In this document: positions 60,503-64,000 of the stretch, one piece after another
How the letters are laid out: the number at the start of each line of letters is the position of its first letter
Numbering within the stretch: the first letter of the stretch is position 1
Source of the DNA: Emergencia timonensis
GTDB lineage: Bacteria > Bacillota > Clostridia > Peptostreptococcales > Anaerovoracaceae
Direction: 5' to 3'
Assembly (NCBI RefSeq): GCF_900086585.1
Contig: NZ_FLKM01000008.1
Location: forward strand, 1,499,652-1,563,651
DNA: 64,000 nt
Translations under genes and position numbers: made by a program
Notes under the pieces: model-generated
The model's database searches: none
Told to the model about the DNA's origin: nothing
The model's input: only the letters and a program-made list of their open reading frames with translations

Positions 60503-61884
60503 AAAAGGTACTTATTGCAAATCGGGGTGAGATTGCGGTCAGGATCATCCGCGAGTGTCTGGATTGTTCTATTGAGGCGGTCTCCGTCTATTCAACAGCT
60601 GATAAACAGGCGCTCCATACCATCATTGCGACAAAGGCGATTTGCATCGGTGGTCCGAGAGCAGGCGAGAGTTATCTCAATATCAGCAACATCATAGAAG
60701 CGGCCAAGGCGGAAAAATGCGACGCTATCCATCCGGGCTTCGGTTTTCTCTCTGAGAACAGCCAGTTTGCCCGGGCCTGTGAGGAAAACGGCATTAAATT
60801 TATCGGCCCGGCTTCTGACACCATCGACAGGATGGGAAACAAGTCTGCCGCCCGCAGACTGATGGTGAAGGCCGGCGTTCCTGTAGTGCCAGGTTCTGAT
60901 GGCGCCGTCAAAGACGCAGAAGAAGCCGTGACCATTGCAGACAAAATCGGCTATCCGGTTTTGCTCAAAGCCTCTGCTGGCGGCGGCGGCCGGGGCATGA
61001 GAAAGGCCTATGATAAAGAAGAAGTCCGAGAAGGTTTTGCAGCGGCATCAGCGGAAGCGGAGAGCTGCTTCGGCAATGGCGAAATGTATGTGGAGAAGCT
61101 GATTGAAAATCCACGTCATATCGAATTTCAAATTTTGGCCGACGGCCAGGGCAATGTGGTACATCTAGGAGAACGAGACTGTTCTGTGCAGAGAAGAAAC
61201 CAGAAGCTGGTGGAAGAAGCGCCGGCCTGGGGACTTTCCAGCAAACTGCGAGACGAGATGGGGGCGGCGGCCGTCAAAGCGGCGAAAGCCGCAAATTATG
61301 AAAATGCAGGGACCATCGAATTTGTCGTCGACAAAGACAACAAGTTCTATTTCATAGAGATGAACACCCGGATTCAGGTGGAGCATCCAGTCACGGAAAT
61401 GGTGACAGGCGTCAATATCGTTAAAGAACAATTGCGTATTGCCGCCGGTCTGCCATTAGGGTTTTCGCAAGAGGATGTGCAGCTTTCCGGCCATGCGATT
61501 GAATGCAGAATTACAGCGGAGAATGTCTTTGCTAATTTTGCCCCGTGTCCCGGGAGGGTAGAGTTCATTCATTTTCCAGCCGGTGCAGGAATCAGAGTGG
61601 ACAGCGCCCTCTATAACGGATGTCAGATCAGCCCGTTTTATGATTCCATGGTGGCAAAGATCATCGCTCGCGGCGACACTCGTTTAGAGGCGGTGAGAAG
61701 AATGCGGCGTGCGCTGGAAGAGACGGTCATCACCGGGGTAGAAACGACACTGCCTGTGCAGCATCTTTTGATGTACAACGCGGATTTCCTCAGAGGAGGT
61801 TATGACACAAGTTTTATTGAGAATCACTTAACCGAACTTCTCAGTATTTATGAGGCAGCAGGAGGAAAAAATGAATCCCTTTAA
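60496..61884 (+). CDS. accC: Biotin carboxylase subunit of acetyl-CoA carboxylase
   Basis: A 462-residue ATP-grasp enzyme: N-terminal [18 protein letters not shown], Gly-rich loop [13 protein letters not shown], and the catalytic [18 protein letters not shown] with [11 protein letters not shown]. It carboxylates the biotin of AccB with bicarbonate and ATP. Overlaps both accB and accD. Confidence 0.96.
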   Translation: MLKKVLIANRGEIAVRIIRECLDCSIEAVSVYSTADKQALHTIIATKAICIGGPRAGESYLNISNIIEAAKAEKCDAIHPGFGFLSENSQFARACEENGIKFIGPASDTIDRMGNKSAARRLMVKAGVPVVPGSDGAVKDAEEAVTIADKIGYPVLLKASAGGGGRGMRKAYDKEEVREGFAAASAEAESCFGNGEMYVEKLIENPRHIEFQILADGQGNVVHLGERDCSVQRRNQKLVEEAPAWGLSSKLRDEMGAAAVKAAKAANYENAGTIEFVVDKDNKFYFIEMNTRIQVEHPVTEMVTGVNIVKEQLRIAAGLPLGFSQEDVQLSGHAIECRITAENVFANFAPCPGRVEFIHFPAGAGIRVDSALYNGCQISPFYDSMVAKIIARGDTRLEAVRRMRRALEETVITGVETTLPVQHLLMYNADFLRGGYDTSFIENHLTELLSIYEAAGGKNESL

Positions 61885-62710
61885 ACAAAAGAGAGAGCTT
61901 CTCTCATCTTTGAAAGAATTGAAGCAGAATGAAAAGCTGATTATCTGTCCTGGATGTGAGCAGAAGTTTACCAAAGAACAGCTGGCGGAGGGAATGTACG
62001 TGTGCCCGTCTTGCGGTCATCACTATAATATATCAGCAAAATACAGATTAAAGACCGTTCTCGATCCGAAATCTTTTCGGGAAATCTGCGGCAGCATCAA
62101 AGGCGGAAATCCTCTGGATTTTCCAGAATACGATGAAAAACTGGCAGCACAGAGAAAGAAGACCAACTTGAGAGAGGCGGTCATTACCGGAACGGGAAAG
62201 ATTCAAGGCACCAAGACGGTAATCTGTGTCATGGACAATCGATTCATGATGGGCAGCATGGGCATGGCCGTAGGGGAAAAGATCACGAGAGCCTGCGAAT
62301 ATGCGACAAAGAATAGGCTGCCATTGATTATATTTTGCGCTTCAGGAGGAGCCAGAATGCAGGAAGGGATTCTTTCCCTGTTCCAGATGGCGAAAACCTC
62401 TGCCGCCGTGGCCAGACACGGTGAGGAAGGGCTGCCCTACATATCGGTGCTGACCCATCCGACCACAGGCGGCGTAACCGCCAGCTTTGCCAGCCTGGGA
62501 GATATTATTCTGGCAGAACCGAAAGCCTTGATCGGCTTTGCAGGACCGAGGGTCATCGAGCAGACCATCGGGGAATCACTGCCAGAAGGTTTTCAGCGAG
62601 CAGAATATTTGAAAGATCACGGTTTTGTGGATGCTATTGTGCCGCGAAAGGATCTTCGGGCAAAATTAGGCTTATTATTACAGATCCACGACAGGAGGGG
62701 CAGAAGATGA
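61871..62710 (+). CDS. accD: Acetyl-CoA carboxylase carboxyltransferase subunit beta
   Basis: A 279-residue protein with the N-terminal zinc finger ([16 protein letters not shown]) and crotonase-like core ([31 protein letters not shown]). I chose ATG 61871 after GGAGG; the frame opens earlier at 61850 inside accC. Overlaps accC by 14 bases and accA by 4. Confidence 0.95.
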   Translation: MNPFKQKRELLSSLKELKQNEKLIICPGCEQKFTKEQLAEGMYVCPSCGHHYNISAKYRLKTVLDPKSFREICGSIKGGNPLDFPEYDEKLAAQRKKTNLREAVITGTGKIQGTKTVICVMDNRFMMGSMGMAVGEKITRACEYATKNRLPLIIFCASGGARMQEGILSLFQMAKTSAAVARHGEEGLPYISVLTHPTTGGVTASFASLGDIILAEPKALIGFAGPRVIEQTIGESLPEGFQRAEYLKDHGFVDAIVPRKDLRAKLGLLLQIHDRRGRR

Positions 62711-63546
62711 GAATCAGTGAAAAAACGGCAGCCGAAAGGGTTGCACTCGCCAGACACCCGCAAAGACCGACGACCAGAGATTATATCGAGGCAATTTTTG
62801 ATGACTTTTTCCCTCTGGCCGGAGATCGAAAAAACGGGGAAGACGCCAGCATTTTAGGCGGCCTGGCTTTTTTTCACGGGTATCCTGTGACTGTGATTGG
62901 ACATCAAAAGGGCAGAGACCTAGAAGAAAATTTGAAGTACCGTTTCGGTATGCCGAATCCGGAAGGGTATAGAAAAGCAGAACGGCTGATGCTGCAGGCG
63001 GAGAAATTCCACCGCCCGGTCATTACCTTTGTGGATACGCCGGGAGCTTATCCAGGACTGAAAGCGGAAGCAGGCGGCCAGGGTGAGGCCATCGCCAGAT
63101 CCATTGCGGTCATGGCAAGGCTCAGGGTGCCGACCATTTCCGTCTTTATCGGAGAAGGCGGCAGCGGCGGCGCTCTGGCAATCGGTGTCAGTGATAAAAA
63201 CATCATGCTGGAAAACAGCATTTTTTCTGTCCTTTCACCAGAAGGATTTGCGACAATTCTCTGGAAAGACGCAGGCCGCTGGGAAGAAGCCTGCGAAGTA
63301 ATGAAGCTGACAGCGCCGGATTTGGCTGAGCTGGGCATCTGCGATGTGGTGATACCAGAGACAGAAGAGGGGGCACACAAGGCGAAGGCTTATGTATTTG
63401 AGGCTGTAGAAAGAGAAATCTACAGCGGGCTTATACACTTTGGAAAGACCAGTGGGTCTGCTTTGGCAAAAGACAGATATAAGAAACTACGGAATACAGG
63501 AAACTTTAAGAGAAAGGCGGAAAAAGCAGATCATGGCAGGAATTAA
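62707..63546 (+). CDS. accA: Acetyl-CoA carboxylase carboxyltransferase subunit alpha
   Basis: A 279-residue subunit: [26 protein letters not shown] at the start, [36 protein letters not shown] and [17 protein letters not shown], all family hallmarks. It lacks the long N-terminal extension of some AccA. With AccD it transfers CO2 from biotin to acetyl-CoA, making malonyl-CoA. Overlaps accD (ATGA) and fabH. Confidence 0.95.
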   Translation: MRISEKTAAERVALARHPQRPTTRDYIEAIFDDFFPLAGDRKNGEDASILGGLAFFHGYPVTVIGHQKGRDLEENLKYRFGMPNPEGYRKAERLMLQAEKFHRPVITFVDTPGAYPGLKAEAGGQGEAIARSIAVMARLRVPTISVFIGEGGSGGALAIGVSDKNIMLENSIFSVLSPEGFATILWKDAGRWEEACEVMKLTAPDLAELGICDVVIPETEEGAHKAKAYVFEAVEREIYSGLIHFGKTSGSALAKDRYKKLRNTGNFKRKAEKADHGRN

Positions 63547-64000
63547 GATAATCGGCCTTGGAAAGTCCCAGGGAGATAAAGTCGTCACCAATGATGACCT
63601 GGCCCAGATTGTGGACACCAGCGATCAATGGGTGAGGGCCAAGACAGGCATCAAATCCCGTTATTTTGCAGAGAACAAGACCAATGAAGACATGGCTTTT
63701 GAAGCGGCCAGCCAGGCTATCGAAAATGCTGGCATTGATAGAAAAGAGATTGCGATGTGCATCGTCTGCACTTTTACGCCTGACGACTACACGCCGGCAG
63801 TGGCGTGCAATGTAGCCGGAAGACTGGGGCTTTTAGAGCAGATACAGGCTTACGATATTAATGGCGCCTGCTCAGGTTTTATTTACGGCTGCAATTTAGC
63901 TAATGGCCTTCTCGCTTGTCAGCAGGAAAAATACGCCTTGGTCATTGGAAGCGAGAAGATTTCACCTCTCATGGACATGACAGACAGAGGAACCTGTGTC
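63533..64000 (+). CDS. fabH: 3-oxoacyl-ACP synthase III (FabH), cut by the window end
   Basis: The first 156 residues of a KAS III. DTSDQWVRAKTGIKSRYFA is the characteristic N-terminal motif, and the catalytic Cys113 lies in DINGACSGFIYG. It condenses acetyl-CoA with malonyl-ACP to start fatty-acid chains. ATG 63533 lies inside the end of accA (14-base overlap). The rest of the gene and probably more fab genes continue to the right. Confidence 0.95.
   Translation, partial: MAGIKIIGLGKSQGDKVVTNDDLAQIVDTSDQWVRAKTGIKSRYFAENKTNEDMAFEAASQAIENAGIDRKEIAMCIVCTFTPDDYTPAVACNVAGRLGLLEQIQAYDINGACSGFIYGCNLANGLLACQQEKYALVIGSEKISPLMDMTDRGTCV

Noticed and set aside
1..64000. CRISPR array, tRNA or rRNA genes
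   Set aside because: No regularly spaced repeats and no cloverleaf or rRNA-like sequence noticed; the dispersed hairpin repeats are irregular and not an array. A tRNA scan would be decisive.

Overview
The window looks like the chromosome of a spore-forming, low-to-moderate G+C member of the Clostridia. It carries spore germination and coat genes (cwlJ, gerQ, a GerA-type receptor subunit, a GerM-domain lipoprotein, a tiny YjcZ-like protein), a dacA-ybbR-glmM-glmS cluster, a raiA-type structured RNA upstream of the hibernation factor gene, and AGGAGG-type ribosome sites. The six genes at 48.0-54.7 kb match, in order and product type, the gamma-butyrobetaine utilisation (gbu) cluster described in the gut anaerobe Emergencia timonensis. 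That species or a close relative is my best guess, made from memory of the cluster and not from any search.

Layout. 1-9.1 kb is accessory catabolism: the 3' end of a beta-keto acid cleavage enzyme, a 3-hydroxyacyl-CoA dehydrogenase-like enzyme and an NCS2 permease; then an HxlR regulator divergent from a cupin / SDR / cyclase-family hydrolase / OFA-type MFS cluster; then a cation:proton antiporter. 9.4-18.1 kb holds a FabG-like reductase, an FHA-SEDS fusion paired with a class B PBP, two tandem membrane-anchored paralogues with near-identical promoters, a possible small RNA and a two-component system. 18.3-32.4 kb is housekeeping: YhaM-like nuclease, CCA-adding enzyme, RecD2, ComFC, raiA RNA, HPF, CdaA/CdaR/GlmM/GlmS, GerM-domain lipoprotein, AhcY and a TIGR01440 protein. 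32.4-38.0 kb encodes secreted and spore proteins. 38.2-43.9 kb is a non-pyrrolysine MttB-family methyltransferase operon (methyltransferase, corrinoid protein, SSS symporter, two small unknowns) with a divergent ArsR-type regulator. 44-47.7 kb has a frameshifted BNR-repeat gene and an IS1634-like transposase. 48.0-54.7 kb is the gbu cluster. 54.8-59.6 kb has a spore germinant receptor subunit, gltX and two decayed genes. 59.8-64 kb is the start of a fatty-acid synthesis operon (acpP-accBCDA-fabH), cut by the window end.

How the genes fit together. Within 16 kb there are two ways to use quaternary amines. The MttB/corrinoid pair would remove a methyl group and feed it to one-carbon metabolism. 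The gbu genes would import gamma-butyrobetaine, activate it to the CoA thioester, oxidise it and release trimethylamine. The BKACE and dehydrogenase pair at the left edge could belong to the same theme (dehydrocarnitine-type cleavage), but nothing in the sequence fixes its substrate.

Beyond genes, the window carries an interspersed family of hairpin-rich intergenic repeats (four loci), several palindromic operator candidates at promoters, a 19-bp-arm inverted repeat around the -10 box before the gbu ferredoxin gene, and a structured 240-base leader before the gbu transporter gene. I saw no rRNA, tRNA or CRISPR array. All coordinates of short sites were read by eye.
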